DNA from: Pseudomonas simiae
Lineage (GTDB): Bacteria; Pseudomonadota; Gammaproteobacteria; Pseudomonadales; Pseudomonadaceae
DNA: 64,000 nt
Reading direction: 5' to 3'
Assembly (NCBI RefSeq): GCF_900111895.1
Contig: NZ_FOKB01000005.1
Location: 124,001 to 188,000, forward strand
Shown here: one piece after another, positions 51,391 to 59,493 of the stretch
Layout of the letters: each line of letters opens with the position of its first letter
How positions within the stretch are numbered: the stretch's first letter is position 1
Notes under the pieces: generated by a model
Databases searched by the model: none
The model's input: only the letters and a program-made list of their open reading frames with translations
Told to the model about the DNA's origin: nothing
Translations under genes and position numbers: made by a program

Positions 51391-52054
51391 TGCTGGCGTC
51401 CTCGTTCGTAGGCAACCCCAGGCGTGAGAACAGGCCCATGTTGCGCAAATGAATGAACCCGGCGCGGATATTGCCGACATGCACCCAAGGCTGGCTCTCG
51501 TAGTAGCTGCCCCAGTGCTGGCGCTCATCGCCCAGGCGCTGCGGGTCGGCCGCGCAGAGAGTGACGGGCTTCAAGCCGAGGCGGTGGAAGCTGTTGACCA
51601 GACCGATGTTGCCGGTGAACGCCACCCACTCCAGCCCTCCCATGGCCAGCAGCCAGGTAATGGCGATGATGCTCAAGCGCGCACTGCCGGTGTCGCTGGC
51701 CGCAAGGTTGCCGACTTCGGCGATGACGCTGCGCTCCACCGGTTGTTCGGCGGCGGCACTGATCAGCGGGTCGATCGGATGGTCGAGGTAGCGTTCCAGG
51801 AACAACGGCTCGGCGCTCGCCAGGCGGACGCCGGCGACCGCGCAGAGCTCATCGTTGGCGTGGCTCACGCCAAACAACTGCGGCATGAAGTGGCGAATGT
51901 CAGCGCCGTGTGCGACGCGGAAACGCTGTTGGATAAATGCCTCGAAGGCAGGTCGCTGAGGGTCTTGGGGCAGGGCGCGGCAGAGGCGCAGCGGTGCACT
52001 GTTTGCCTGGCCGAATAGCAGGGGCAAGGGAATGTTCCAATCGATATCGGGCAT
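51380..52054 (-). CDS. Thermostable hemolysin-family protein (T_hemolysin, GNAT-like)
   Basis: ATG 52054 (MPDIDWNIPLPLLF) is preferred to the TTG at 52072, which is part of the GGGAGG ribosome region; 224 residues. Segments FIQQRFRVAHGADIRHFMPQLFG, LFLERYLDHPID, EVGNLAASDTGSARLSIIAIT and GLVNSFHRLGLKPVTLC fit the family named after Vibrio delta-VPH. The family is, as I recall, related to GNAT or autoinducer-synthase acyltransferases, so an acyl transfer role is more likely than hemolysis. It is the first gene of the seven-gene operon, with a GATACT -10-like element and a PmrA/QseB-like box upstream. Confidence 0.82.
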   Translation of the reverse strand: MPDIDWNIPLPLLFGQANSAPLRLCRALPQDPQRPAFEAFIQQRFRVAHGADIRHFMPQLFGVSHANDELCAVAGVRLASAEPLFLERYLDHPIDPLISAAAEQPVERSVIAEVGNLAASDTGSARLSIIAITWLLAMGGLEWVAFTGNIGLVNSFHRLGLKPVTLCAADPQRLGDERQHWGSYYESQPWVHVGNIRAGFIHLRNMGLFSRLGLPTNEDASNVA

Positions 52055-52102
52055 TGGCGGTACGCCTCCCAAGTGAAGTTGGGGGCAGTATCGAAGGCAT
52101 TT

Positions 52103-52119
52103 CTTAACGAAGTCTGAAG
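52103..52119 (-). promoter_or_regulatory. PmrA/QseB-like box for the minus-strand operon
   Basis: Read on the minus strand: CTTCAG-N5-GTTAAG. PmrA and QseB bind hexamer direct repeats close to CTTAAG-N5-CTTAAG. Ten bases further along the minus strand is GATACT (52088-52093), a fair -10 element, the spacing expected for an activator replacing the -35 box. Confidence 0.6.
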
Positions 52120-52145
52120 GTGGCGAAAATGATCGATTTGGCGAT

Positions 52146-52162
52146 CTTCAGACTGCCTTAAG
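52146..52162 (+). promoter_or_regulatory. PmrA/QseB-like box facing cytochrome b561
   Basis: Read on the plus strand: CTTCAG-N5-CTTAAG, the same repeat as at 52103-52119 but in inverted orientation, 26 bases away. It would place the cytochrome b561 gene at 52236 under the same regulator. I see no clear -10 element for this direction. Confidence 0.58.
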
Positions 52163-52235
52163 ACTCCTCGGGGAGGGTGGCGTCGACTCTTCCAAGCCAC
52201 GTTCGGCCATCCCTTCCCCACAAGGTGTCTTTTTC

Positions 52236-52778
52236 ATGAGCGAAACCCAGACCACACAGCGCTATACACGGTTATCGATGACCCTGCATTGGCTGATGCT
52301 GGCGCTGTTTGTTGGCGTCTATGGCTGCATCGAACTCAAAGGCCTGTTGCCCCGCGGCCATGCGCTCAAAAGCCTGCTCCTTGGCGGCCACGCACTGTTC
52401 GGCAGCGGGATTTTCCTGCTGGTGTGGTTGCGTTTGCTCGGGCGCCTGGCACCTCGGCCACCGATCGTGCCGCGCCCGCCGGCCTGGCAGACCGGCGTGT
52501 CGCACCTTATGCACCTGGCGTTGTACGGCCTGATGATCATCACGCCGATATTGGCCTGGTTGATGCTCAACGCCGGCGGCAAGCCCGTGCCGTATTTTGA
52601 ACTTGCCTTGCCCTCGCTGGTAGCGCCAGATCCGGTCCTGGCCAAGCAATTCAAGCATTGGCACGAATGGCTGGGCAGTGCCGGTTATTGGTTGATCGGC
52701 CTGCATGCGGTGGCTGGGCTTTTCCATCATTACTGGGTGCGAGACAACACCCTGATGCGCATGTTGCCAAAACGCTAG
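52236..52778 (+). CDS. Cytochrome b561
   Basis: A 180-residue inner-membrane diheme cytochrome with four helices. Heme-ligand histidines lie in MTLHWLMLALF, LGGHALFGSG, WHEWLGSAGYW and GLHAVAGLFHHYW. It passes electrons between quinol and a periplasmic or membrane acceptor. It diverges from the seven-gene operon and shares its control region, so it may supply or remove electrons for the diiron-type enzyme or respond to the same signal. Confidence 0.92.
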   Translation: MSETQTTQRYTRLSMTLHWLMLALFVGVYGCIELKGLLPRGHALKSLLLGGHALFGSGIFLLVWLRLLGRLAPRPPIVPRPPAWQTGVSHLMHLALYGLMIITPILAWLMLNAGGKPVPYFELALPSLVAPDPVLAKQFKHWHEWLGSAGYWLIGLHAVAGLFHHYWVRDNTLMRMLPKR

Positions 52779-52808
52779 AACCACACAAATCGCGAATAAC
52801 GTGTCAGG

Positions 52809-52820
52809 TGAAACGTTTCA
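52809..52820. promoter_or_regulatory. LacI/RbsR-type operator palindrome, first
   Basis: TGAAACGTTTCA is a perfect 12-bp palindrome with the central CG of LacI-family operators and matches the RbsR-type half site. It lies 122 bases before the sugar-ABC ATPase start. Confidence 0.65.
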
Positions 52821-52838
52821 TCTTGCGATAAACGGCGC

Positions 52839-52854
52839 ACGCAAGCGCTTGCGT
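52839..52854. promoter_or_regulatory. LacI-type operator palindrome, second
   Basis: ACGCAAGCGCTTGCGT is a perfect 16-bp palindrome with the CAAGCGCTTG core typical of LacI-family sites. It is 30 bases (three helical turns) centre-to-centre region from the first palindrome, allowing cooperative or loop binding by the regulator encoded at 56431. Confidence 0.6.
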
Positions 52855-52942
52855 AAGTAAATGTATCTGATTAGAGTCGGTGGCAATCGGCTCTGATCCA
52901 AGGGGCTCGAATACAAAAATAAAAAAATCCAGGAGCTCATCC

Positions 52943-54475
52943 ATGAGCCTTGAACCCTTGCTTGAGATGCAGGGCATCAGCAAAACCTTCAATGGTTTGC
53001 GCGTGCTCAAGACGGTCGGCCTGAAGGTCTACCCCGGCGAAATCCACGCCTTGATGGGGGAGAACGGCGCCGGCAAGTCGACGCTCATGAAGATTCTCTC
53101 CGGTGCCTACCAAGCCGACCCAGGCGGTGAAATCCGCATTGCCGGTCAGCTCATCCCCACCTTCGACCCCGCCACCGCCAAAGCCCTTGGCATCGCCGTG
53201 ATCTATCAGGAATTGAGCCTGTGCCCCAACCTGAGCGTGGCCGAGAACATTTACCTGGGCCGCGAATTGCGGCGCGGCTGGACCATCGATCGTAAGGGCA
53301 TGGAGGCCGGTTGCATCGAAGTGTTGCAGCGCCTGGGCGCTGAGTTCACCCCGGCCACGCGAGTCAGCAGCCTGTCGATCGCCGAGCGTCAGTTGGTGGA
53401 AATCGCCCGCGCCCTGCATGCCCACGCCAAGATCCTGGTGATGGACGAACCCACCACGCCCTTGTCATCCCGCGAGACCGACCGCTTGTTCGCGCTGATC
53501 AAGCAACTGCGCAGCCAGGGCTTGGCGATCATCTACATCAGCCACCGCATGGCCGAAATCTACGCGTTATCGGACCGCGTCTCGGTGCTGCGTGACGGCC
53601 AGTACATCGGCGAGTTGACCCGCGATGCACTGTCCGCCGAAGCGTTGGTGAAAATGATGGTGGGCCGCGACCTGTCAGGGTTCTACAAGAAGGAACACGC
53701 CGCGTATAACCCCGGCAACGTGGTGATGCGGGTGCGCGACATGGCCGACGGCAAGCGCGTGCGCCACTGCAGTTTCGACGTGCATGCCGGCGAAGTACTG
53801 GGCATTGCCGGCCTGGTCGGGGCAGGGCGCACCGAGCTGGCGCGGCTGATCTTTGCGGCCGACCCACGCACCTCGGGCACCCTGGAAGTGGTCGGCAAGG
53901 CCGTTACCCCACTGCGCACCCCGGCGGATGCGATTCGCGCAGGCGTCGTCTACCTCACCGAAGACCGCAAGGCTCAGGGCCTGTTCCTCGACATGAGCGT
54001 GGCGGACAACATCAACGTCTGCGCCTGTGTGCCGGATGCCCATGCCGGCGGAGTGCTGGACCGCGACCATGCGTTGCAGCGATCCAATGATGCGATCAAG
54101 TCGCTGTCGATTCGCGTGGCGTCAGGCAAGGTCAATGCTGGCGCCTTGTCCGGCGGCAATCAGCAGAAGGTGCTTCTGGCACGGCTGCTGGAGGTCAAAC
54201 CCCACGTGCTGATCCTCGACGAGCCCACACGCGGCGTCGACATCGGCTCCAAGTCCGAGATCTACCGCATCATCAATCAATTGGCCCAGGCCGGCATCGG
54301 CATCGTGGTGATTTCCAGCGAGTTGCCGGAAATCATCGGCACCTGCGACCGCGTGTTGATCATGCGCGAAGGCCAGCTCGTCGCTGAAGTCGGCGGTGCC
54401 TCCGGCCAGGCTATTTCCCAAGAACGCATTATTGACCTCGCCACCGGTGGCGATCAGGTGGTTGCCCATGGCTGA
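52943..54475 (+). CDS. Sugar ABC transporter ATPase, RbsA/XylG-like
   Basis: ATG 52943 (MSLEPLLEMQGISKTFNG) with AGGAG at 52931-52935 gives 510 residues with two fused ATPase domains. The first has Walker A GENGAGKST and Walker B ILVMDEPTTPLSS; the second has the degenerate Walker A GLVGAGRTE, signature LSGGNQQKV and LILDEPTRGVD, the standard RbsA layout. It energises pentose-type uptake with the next two proteins. It overlaps the permease gene by eight bases. Confidence 0.95.
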   Translation: MSLEPLLEMQGISKTFNGLRVLKTVGLKVYPGEIHALMGENGAGKSTLMKILSGAYQADPGGEIRIAGQLIPTFDPATAKALGIAVIYQELSLCPNLSVAENIYLGRELRRGWTIDRKGMEAGCIEVLQRLGAEFTPATRVSSLSIAERQLVEIARALHAHAKILVMDEPTTPLSSRETDRLFALIKQLRSQGLAIIYISHRMAEIYALSDRVSVLRDGQYIGELTRDALSAEALVKMMVGRDLSGFYKKEHAAYNPGNVVMRVRDMADGKRVRHCSFDVHAGEVLGIAGLVGAGRTELARLIFAADPRTSGTLEVVGKAVTPLRTPADAIRAGVVYLTEDRKAQGLFLDMSVADNINVCACVPDAHAGGVLDRDHALQRSNDAIKSLSIRVASGKVNAGALSGGNQQKVLLARLLEVKPHVLILDEPTRGVDIGSKSEIYRIINQLAQAGIGIVVISSELPEIIGTCDRVLIMREGQLVAEVGGASGQAISQERIIDLATGGDQVVAHG

Positions 54476-55445
54476 GTTGAATATCGCAACGACAAACAAA
54501 GCGGAACGCGCACGCGAGCTGATGCGCACGGTGGGCATGTTGCCCGTGCTGATCTTGCTGTTGGTGGGCTTTGCCCTGGCCAGCGAGAACTTCCTGACGA
54601 TGCAGAACCTGTCGATCATCTCCCAACAGGCGTCGGTGAACGTGGTGCTGGCGGCGGGCATGACGTTTGTGATCCTCACCGCCGGTATCGACTTGTCAGT
54701 GGGCGCGATCCTGGCGGCCTCGGCGGTGGTGGCGTTGCAGGCGTCGATGTCGCCGCAGTTCGGCATGTTCGGGATTGCCGCGGGTATCGGCTTCGGGCTG
54801 TTGCTCGGGCTGGTCAATGGCGGGTTGATCGCTTTTATGCGCCTGCCGCCGTTTATCGTCACCCTTGGCGCACTGACGGCCATGCGCGGGCTGGCGCGGC
54901 TTTTGGCGGACGACAAGACCGTGTTCAACCCGGACCTGCCATTTGCCTTCATCGGCAATGACTCGTTACTCGGCGTGCCCTGGTTGGTGATCATCGCCGT
55001 GGCCGTGGTGGCGCTGTCGTGGTTCATCCTGCGCCGCACCGTGATGGGCGTGCAGATCTACTCGGTCGGCGGCAACCCGGAAGCGGCGCGGTTGTCGGGG
55101 ATCAAGGTGTGGAAGGTGCTGCTGTTCGTCTACGCCATGTCCGGCGCGCTGGCCGGGCTGGGCGCGGTGATGAGCGCTTCGCGTCTATTCGCTGCCAATG
55201 GTTTGCAACTGGGGCAATCCTACGAGCTGGATGCGATTGCGGCGGTGATCCTCGGTGGCACCAGTTTCACCGGCGGCGTCGGCACCATCGGCGGCACACT
55301 GATCGGTGCGCTGATCATTGCCGTGCTCACCAATGGGCTGGTGCTGCTGGGCGTGTCGGATATCTGGCAATACATCATCAAGGGCATTGTGATCATCGGC
55401 GCGGTGGCGCTGGATCGTTATCGCCAGTCCGGTGCGCGGACCTGA
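54468..55445 (+). CDS. Sugar ABC transporter permease, RbsC-like
   Basis: ATG 54468 gives 325 residues, about eight to ten helices, with the family segments NVVLAAGMTFVILTAGIDLSVG, LPPFIVTLGALTAMRG, SVGGNPEAARLSGIKV and ILGGTSFTGGVGTIGG. It forms the membrane channel with the RbsA-like ATPase. It starts inside the end of the ATPase gene and is followed by the binding-protein gene after 30 bases. Confidence 0.95.
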   Translation: MAELNIATTNKAERARELMRTVGMLPVLILLLVGFALASENFLTMQNLSIISQQASVNVVLAAGMTFVILTAGIDLSVGAILAASAVVALQASMSPQFGMFGIAAGIGFGLLLGLVNGGLIAFMRLPPFIVTLGALTAMRGLARLLADDKTVFNPDLPFAFIGNDSLLGVPWLVIIAVAVVALSWFILRRTVMGVQIYSVGGNPEAARLSGIKVWKVLLFVYAMSGALAGLGAVMSASRLFAANGLQLGQSYELDAIAAVILGGTSFTGGVGTIGGTLIGALIIAVLTNGLVLLGVSDIWQYIIKGIVIIGAVALDRYRQSGART

Positions 55446-55475
55446 TTTCATACAACAATCACAAGAGAGACCCGC

Positions 55476-56408
55476 ATGAACCTTAAACGCATGTTTCCCG
55501 TCATTGCCTTGGCTGCCCTGATGTCCCAAGCCGTCGAAGCCCGTGAGTTGAAAGCCCTCGGCATCAGCATGGGTTCCCTGGGCAACCCGTACTTCGTGAC
55601 CCTGGCCGATGGCGCCACGGCGCGGGCCAAGGAGCTGAACCCCAATGTCAAGGTCACCTCGGTGTCGGCTGACTATGACCTGAGCAAGCAGTTTTCGCAG
55701 ATCGATAACTTCATTTCATCCAAGGTCGACCTGATCCTGATCAACGCCGTCGACCCGTCTGCCATGGCCTCGGCGATCAAGAAAGCCCGCGATGCCGGGA
55801 TCGTCGTGGTCGCTGTGGATGTGGACGCCAAGGGCGTCAACGCCACCGTGCAGACCGACAACGTCGAAGCCGGCAAGCTGGCCTGCCAGTACCTGGTGGA
55901 CAAGCTCTCCGGCAAGGGCAACGTGATCATCCAGAACGGCCCGCAAGTGACCGCCGTGACCGACCGCGTCAAAGGTTGCAAGGCCGCACTCGCTGCTGCG
56001 CCCGACATCAAGGTGCTGTCCGATGATCAGGACGGCAAAGGCTCCCGCGAAGGTGGCTTGAACGTGATGCAGGGTTATCTCACGCGCTTCCCGAAAATCG
56101 ACGGCTTGTTCGCGATCAACGACCCGCAAGCCGTCGGCAGCGACCTGGCGGCCAAGCAGCTCAAGCGCAGCGGCCTCATCATCACCTCGGTGGATGGCGC
56201 GCCGGATATCGAGAATGCGCTGAAGACCGATTCCCAGATACAGGCGTCTTCCAGCCAGGACCCATGGGCCATGGCGCAGACCGCGGTAAACGTGGGCAAT
56301 GACATTCTCAACGACAAAGCCCCGGCCGAAGCGGTTACCCTGCTCACGCCCAAACTGATCACCCGCGACAACATCGGTACGTACAGCGGTTGGTCGAGTA
56401 AACATTGA
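55476..56408 (+). CDS. Periplasmic sugar-binding protein, RbsB-like
   Basis: A 310-residue binding protein with signal peptide (MNLKRMFPVIALAALMSQAVEA). The type I periplasmic-binding fold shows GISMGSLGNPYFVTLADGA, NFISSKVDLILINAVDPSA, QNGPQVTAVTDRVKG and FAINDPQAVGSDLAAK, as in ribose-binding proteins. Specificity is not fixed by these motifs; with a xylulokinase in the operon, a pentulose or pentitol is as likely as ribose. Confidence 0.94.
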   Translation: MNLKRMFPVIALAALMSQAVEARELKALGISMGSLGNPYFVTLADGATARAKELNPNVKVTSVSADYDLSKQFSQIDNFISSKVDLILINAVDPSAMASAIKKARDAGIVVVAVDVDAKGVNATVQTDNVEAGKLACQYLVDKLSGKGNVIIQNGPQVTAVTDRVKGCKAALAAAPDIKVLSDDQDGKGSREGGLNVMQGYLTRFPKIDGLFAINDPQAVGSDLAAKQLKRSGLIITSVDGAPDIENALKTDSQIQASSSQDPWAMAQTAVNVGNDILNDKAPAEAVTLLTPKLITRDNIGTYSGWSSKH

Positions 56409-56430
56409 TCCATTGAGAAGGAACAACGCC

Positions 56431-57432
56431 GTGGTCACCATGGATGACGTGGCAAGCCGGGCCGGGGTGTCGACATCGACGGTGTCGCACGTGTTGAACG
56501 GCACCCGCAAGGTCAGCCCGGCCACCGTGCTGGCGGTGCAGCAGGCGATCCAGGCGTTGGGCTACATCCCCAACACGCTGGCGCGCTCGCTGGCCCGGTC
56601 AAGCACCAATACCATGGGTGTGGCGATCTCGGCGTTGTCCAACCACTACTTCAGCGAAACGGTGCACGCGATTGAAACCGAGTGTGCCAAGCACGGCTAC
56701 ATGATGCTGTTTGTCGACACCCATGATGATCCGGAGCAGGAATTGCGGGTGGTCACGGCGCTGCATCATCGGCGGGTGGATGGGATTGTGCTGGCGCCCT
56801 CCAATGGCTCCAAGGCGCTGGAGTACCTGCGGGCCAACGAGATTCCAGCAGTGCTGGTTGACCGCATGATGAGCGATCAATTTGACCAGATCGGGGTGGA
56901 CAACGCCCAACCGACCCAGGCCCTTATCCAGCACCTGATCGCCCATGGGCACCGGCGGATTGGTTTTATCGCCGGGCGGGAGGGGTTCAGTACCACGGAC
57001 GAGCGCGTCGCGGGTTATCGCGCGGCATTGCTCGCGGCGGGGCTGGCGTTTGATCCGCAACTGCTGGTCAACGGCGGCTCCAACACTGAACCGGCGCGCA
57101 AGGCAACGGTGCAGTTGCTGGGGCTGGCAGCACCACCTACGGCGATTATGGCCGGTAATAACCTGATGACCCTCGGCGCCATGCAGGCCCTGCGTGACGC
57201 GCAGATTACCGTGCCGGGGCAGATGGCCCTGGTCGGTTTCGATGATTTTGACTGGGCGGACTTTTTCGAGCCACGCCTGACCCTGATCGCGCAGCCGGTC
57301 CAGGCACTCGGCGCCCAGGCCGTGCACCTGTTGTTGCAACGCATGGCCTCGCCTGACGCGCCGCCCCACAGCGTGCGCCTGACGCCGACCCTGCAAGTGC
57401 GTAATTCATGTGGCTGTATTGGATTGGAATGA
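56431..57432 (+). CDS. LacI-family transcriptional regulator
   Basis: GTG 56431 is chosen: AAGGAA lies about eight bases upstream, whereas ATG 56440 is too far. It gives 333 residues beginning MVTMDDVASRAGVSTSTVSHVLNGTRKVSP, a LacI helix-turn-helix and hinge. The C-terminal domain (NTLARSLARSSTNTMGVAISA, HGHRRIGFIAGREG) is the sugar-binding fold. It is embedded between the binding-protein and kinase genes and probably binds the two palindromes before the ATPase gene, derepressing transport when the sugar or its phosphate is present. Confidence 0.94.
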   Translation: MVTMDDVASRAGVSTSTVSHVLNGTRKVSPATVLAVQQAIQALGYIPNTLARSLARSSTNTMGVAISALSNHYFSETVHAIETECAKHGYMMLFVDTHDDPEQELRVVTALHHRRVDGIVLAPSNGSKALEYLRANEIPAVLVDRMMSDQFDQIGVDNAQPTQALIQHLIAHGHRRIGFIAGREGFSTTDERVAGYRAALLAAGLAFDPQLLVNGGSNTEPARKATVQLLGLAAPPTAIMAGNNLMTLGAMQALRDAQITVPGQMALVGFDDFDWADFFEPRLTLIAQPVQALGAQAVHLLLQRMASPDAPPHSVRLTPTLQVRNSCGCIGLE

Positions 57433-57439
57433 CCTCCGT

Positions 57440-58930
57440 ATGAGCAACCCTGTTTCCCTCGGCATCGACCTCGGCACCTCGGAACTCAAAGCGATCCTCA
57501 TGGACCTCGACGGTTCAGTCCTGGCCCATGCCGGCGTGCGCCTGAGCGTGTCGCGGCGTAATAGCGGCTGGTCCGAGCAAGACCCGCAGGATTGGTGGCA
57601 GGCGTGTTTGCAGGCGCTGGCCCAGTTGCGCACGCATGAGGCATTTGCCCGTGTGGCCTGTATCGGCCTGTCTGGGCAGATGCATGGCGCGGTGTTGCTG
57701 GGGGCGGATAATCGCGTGTTGTATCCGGCGATCCTGTGGGATGACTCGCGTGCGGTCGCCGAGGCTGAACGGTTGGGAACGGCGTTTGCCGACGTCACCG
57801 GCAGCCTGCCCATGGCGGGGCTGACAGCGCCGAAACTGTTGTGGCTGAAACAGCATGAGCCGCAGGTGTTCAAGGCCATCGATTGTGTGCTGTCACCCAA
57901 GGACTACCTGCGCTTGCGTTTGAGTGGCGAGCGCATCAGCGAGATGTCGGATGCCGCCGGCACATTGTGGCTGGATGTGGCACGGCGTGAGTGGTTCGTC
58001 CCGATGTTGCGCGCGACGGGGCTGTCGCCTGCGCAGATGCCCAGGTTGGTCGAGGGCGGTGCCGCGAGCGCGGTGTTGACGGCGGACGGGCTGGGTTTGT
58101 CTTCCTCCGTCGTGATTGCCGGCGGCGGCGGTGACAACCCGGTCGCGGCTGTCGGTATCGGTGCGATCAAGGCAGGGGACGCCTTTATCACCCTCGGCAC
58201 CAGCGCGGCCATCGTCGCCATCACCGACCACGCTGCCGGCAACCCGGCCAGCGCGGTACACAGCTTTTGCCATGCACTGCCTGACCGTTGGTACACCATG
58301 GGCGCCATGCTGGCCGGGGCCAGTTGCCTGCGTTGGGTCACGCGGCTGACGGGGATGCCGGATGAACAGACCTTGTTGGACCAGGTGCAGGCGCAATTGC
58401 CGATTGAGCAGGCAGTGCCCCTCAGTACCCCGCTGTTTCTGCCGTACCTCGCCGGCGAACGCACGCCGCACAACGATCCGCTGCTGCGCGGCGGATTCAT
58501 GGGCCTGGGCCATGACTGCACACCCGCTATGCTCGGTTATGCGGTGATGGAAGGGGTGGGTTTCGGTTTGCTGGATGCGCTGCGCGCCGTGCAATCGGCC
58601 GGTGCCAACGTTGATGCCTGCGCCTTGGTGGGCGGCGGGGCGCGCAGCGAATACTGGGCGCAGTTGCTGGCCAACATCCTCCAGCGGGAGATATACACGT
58701 TGCACGGCAGTGAATTGAGCGCCTGCATCGGGGCGGCGAAACTGGGCTTCCTGTCGATCGGGGAAGGGGACGCGTTGTTGCAAGCGGGAATGCCGGTGAA
58801 GGCCCGGTATAGGCCGGATCCCGCACAGCAGGCAGTACTGGCAGCGCGTTATCGCCTGTTTCAGGGTTTACTGGGAGCGGCAAAAGCACTGCACGAACAG
58901 GCCACGCAGCCGTGTCAGGCATCGCGCTGA
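57440..58930 (+). CDS. xylB: Xylulokinase (FGGY family)
   Basis: ATG 57440 gives 496 residues. FGGY kinase motifs are GIDLGTSELKAILMD, the xylulokinase-specific GLSGQMHGAVLLG, LWDDSRA, VGIGAIKAGDAFITLGTSA, LPYLAGERTPHNDPLLRG and the C-terminal ALVGGGARSEYWAQLLA. It phosphorylates D-xylulose or a related pentulose. It is the last gene of the transporter operon, starting seven bases after the regulator. No isomerase or pentitol dehydrogenase is present, so the transported compound may be a ketose or the other enzyme may be elsewhere. Confidence 0.94.
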   Translation: MSNPVSLGIDLGTSELKAILMDLDGSVLAHAGVRLSVSRRNSGWSEQDPQDWWQACLQALAQLRTHEAFARVACIGLSGQMHGAVLLGADNRVLYPAILWDDSRAVAEAERLGTAFADVTGSLPMAGLTAPKLLWLKQHEPQVFKAIDCVLSPKDYLRLRLSGERISEMSDAAGTLWLDVARREWFVPMLRATGLSPAQMPRLVEGGAASAVLTADGLGLSSSVVIAGGGGDNPVAAVGIGAIKAGDAFITLGTSAAIVAITDHAAGNPASAVHSFCHALPDRWYTMGAMLAGASCLRWVTRLTGMPDEQTLLDQVQAQLPIEQAVPLSTPLFLPYLAGERTPHNDPLLRGGFMGLGHDCTPAMLGYAVMEGVGFGLLDALRAVQSAGANVDACALVGGGARSEYWAQLLANILQREIYTLHGSELSACIGAAKLGFLSIGEGDALLQAGMPVKARYRPDPAQQAVLAARYRLFQGLLGAAKALHEQATQPCQASR

Positions 58931-58940
58931 TGACTCACGA

Positions 58941-59384
58941 TCACTCATCCGACAGCGGCGGCAAACGCCGTTTCACCGGGGTTTTCTTGACGATCGCGGT
59001 GTTGGTTTCGGCATAGGCATTCAGCTTGTCGAGCAGGTTGTCCAGATGATCCATGGTGCGCACATGCAGCCGTGCGATGAAGCAATCATCGCCGGTCACT
59101 TTGTCGCACTCGGTGAATTCGGGGATCGCCTGGATCTGCCGTTCCACCTCATGCAGTTTGCCGGGCAGGGGGCGGATGCGCACGATGGCTTGCAGCAGGT
59201 AGCCGAAGTGCTTGGGGTCGATGTCGACGGTGTAGTGGGTCAGCACGCCGCGCTCTTCAAGACGGCGCAGGCGTTCGCTGACACTCGGCGAGGACAGCCC
59301 GGTAATGCCGGCCAGGGTCTTGAGGGACAGGCGTGAGTCGTCCATCAAAGCGGCGATGAGTTGCTGGTCGATGGTGTCAATCAT
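58941..59384 (-). CDS. Lrp/AsnC-family regulator
   Basis: ATG 59384 (MIDTIDQQLIAALMDDSR) follows AGGTGG; the in-frame GTG at 59393 is part of that site. The 147-residue protein has an N-terminal helix-turn-helix (LKTLAGITGLSSPSVSERLRRLEERGVL) and a C-terminal RAM amino-acid-binding domain (YLLQAIVRIRPLPG, CDKVTGDDCFIARLHV). It diverges from an EamA exporter 109 bases away, a common Lrp/exporter arrangement, so it probably controls that gene in response to an amino acid. Confidence 0.93.
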   Translation of the reverse strand: MIDTIDQQLIAALMDDSRLSLKTLAGITGLSSPSVSERLRRLEERGVLTHYTVDIDPKHFGYLLQAIVRIRPLPGKLHEVERQIQAIPEFTECDKVTGDDCFIARLHVRTMDHLDNLLDKLNAYAETNTAIVKKTPVKRRLPPLSDE

Positions 59385-59493
59385 GGTTTCCACCTAATAA
59401 GTAAAGGCAATCCAGTGGTTTGGCCTTTTTTAGGCGCTGGAGCCGCTCCCGAACAGATTGCCATAATTGAGCCTCACTTGAGGAGCTTCAATC

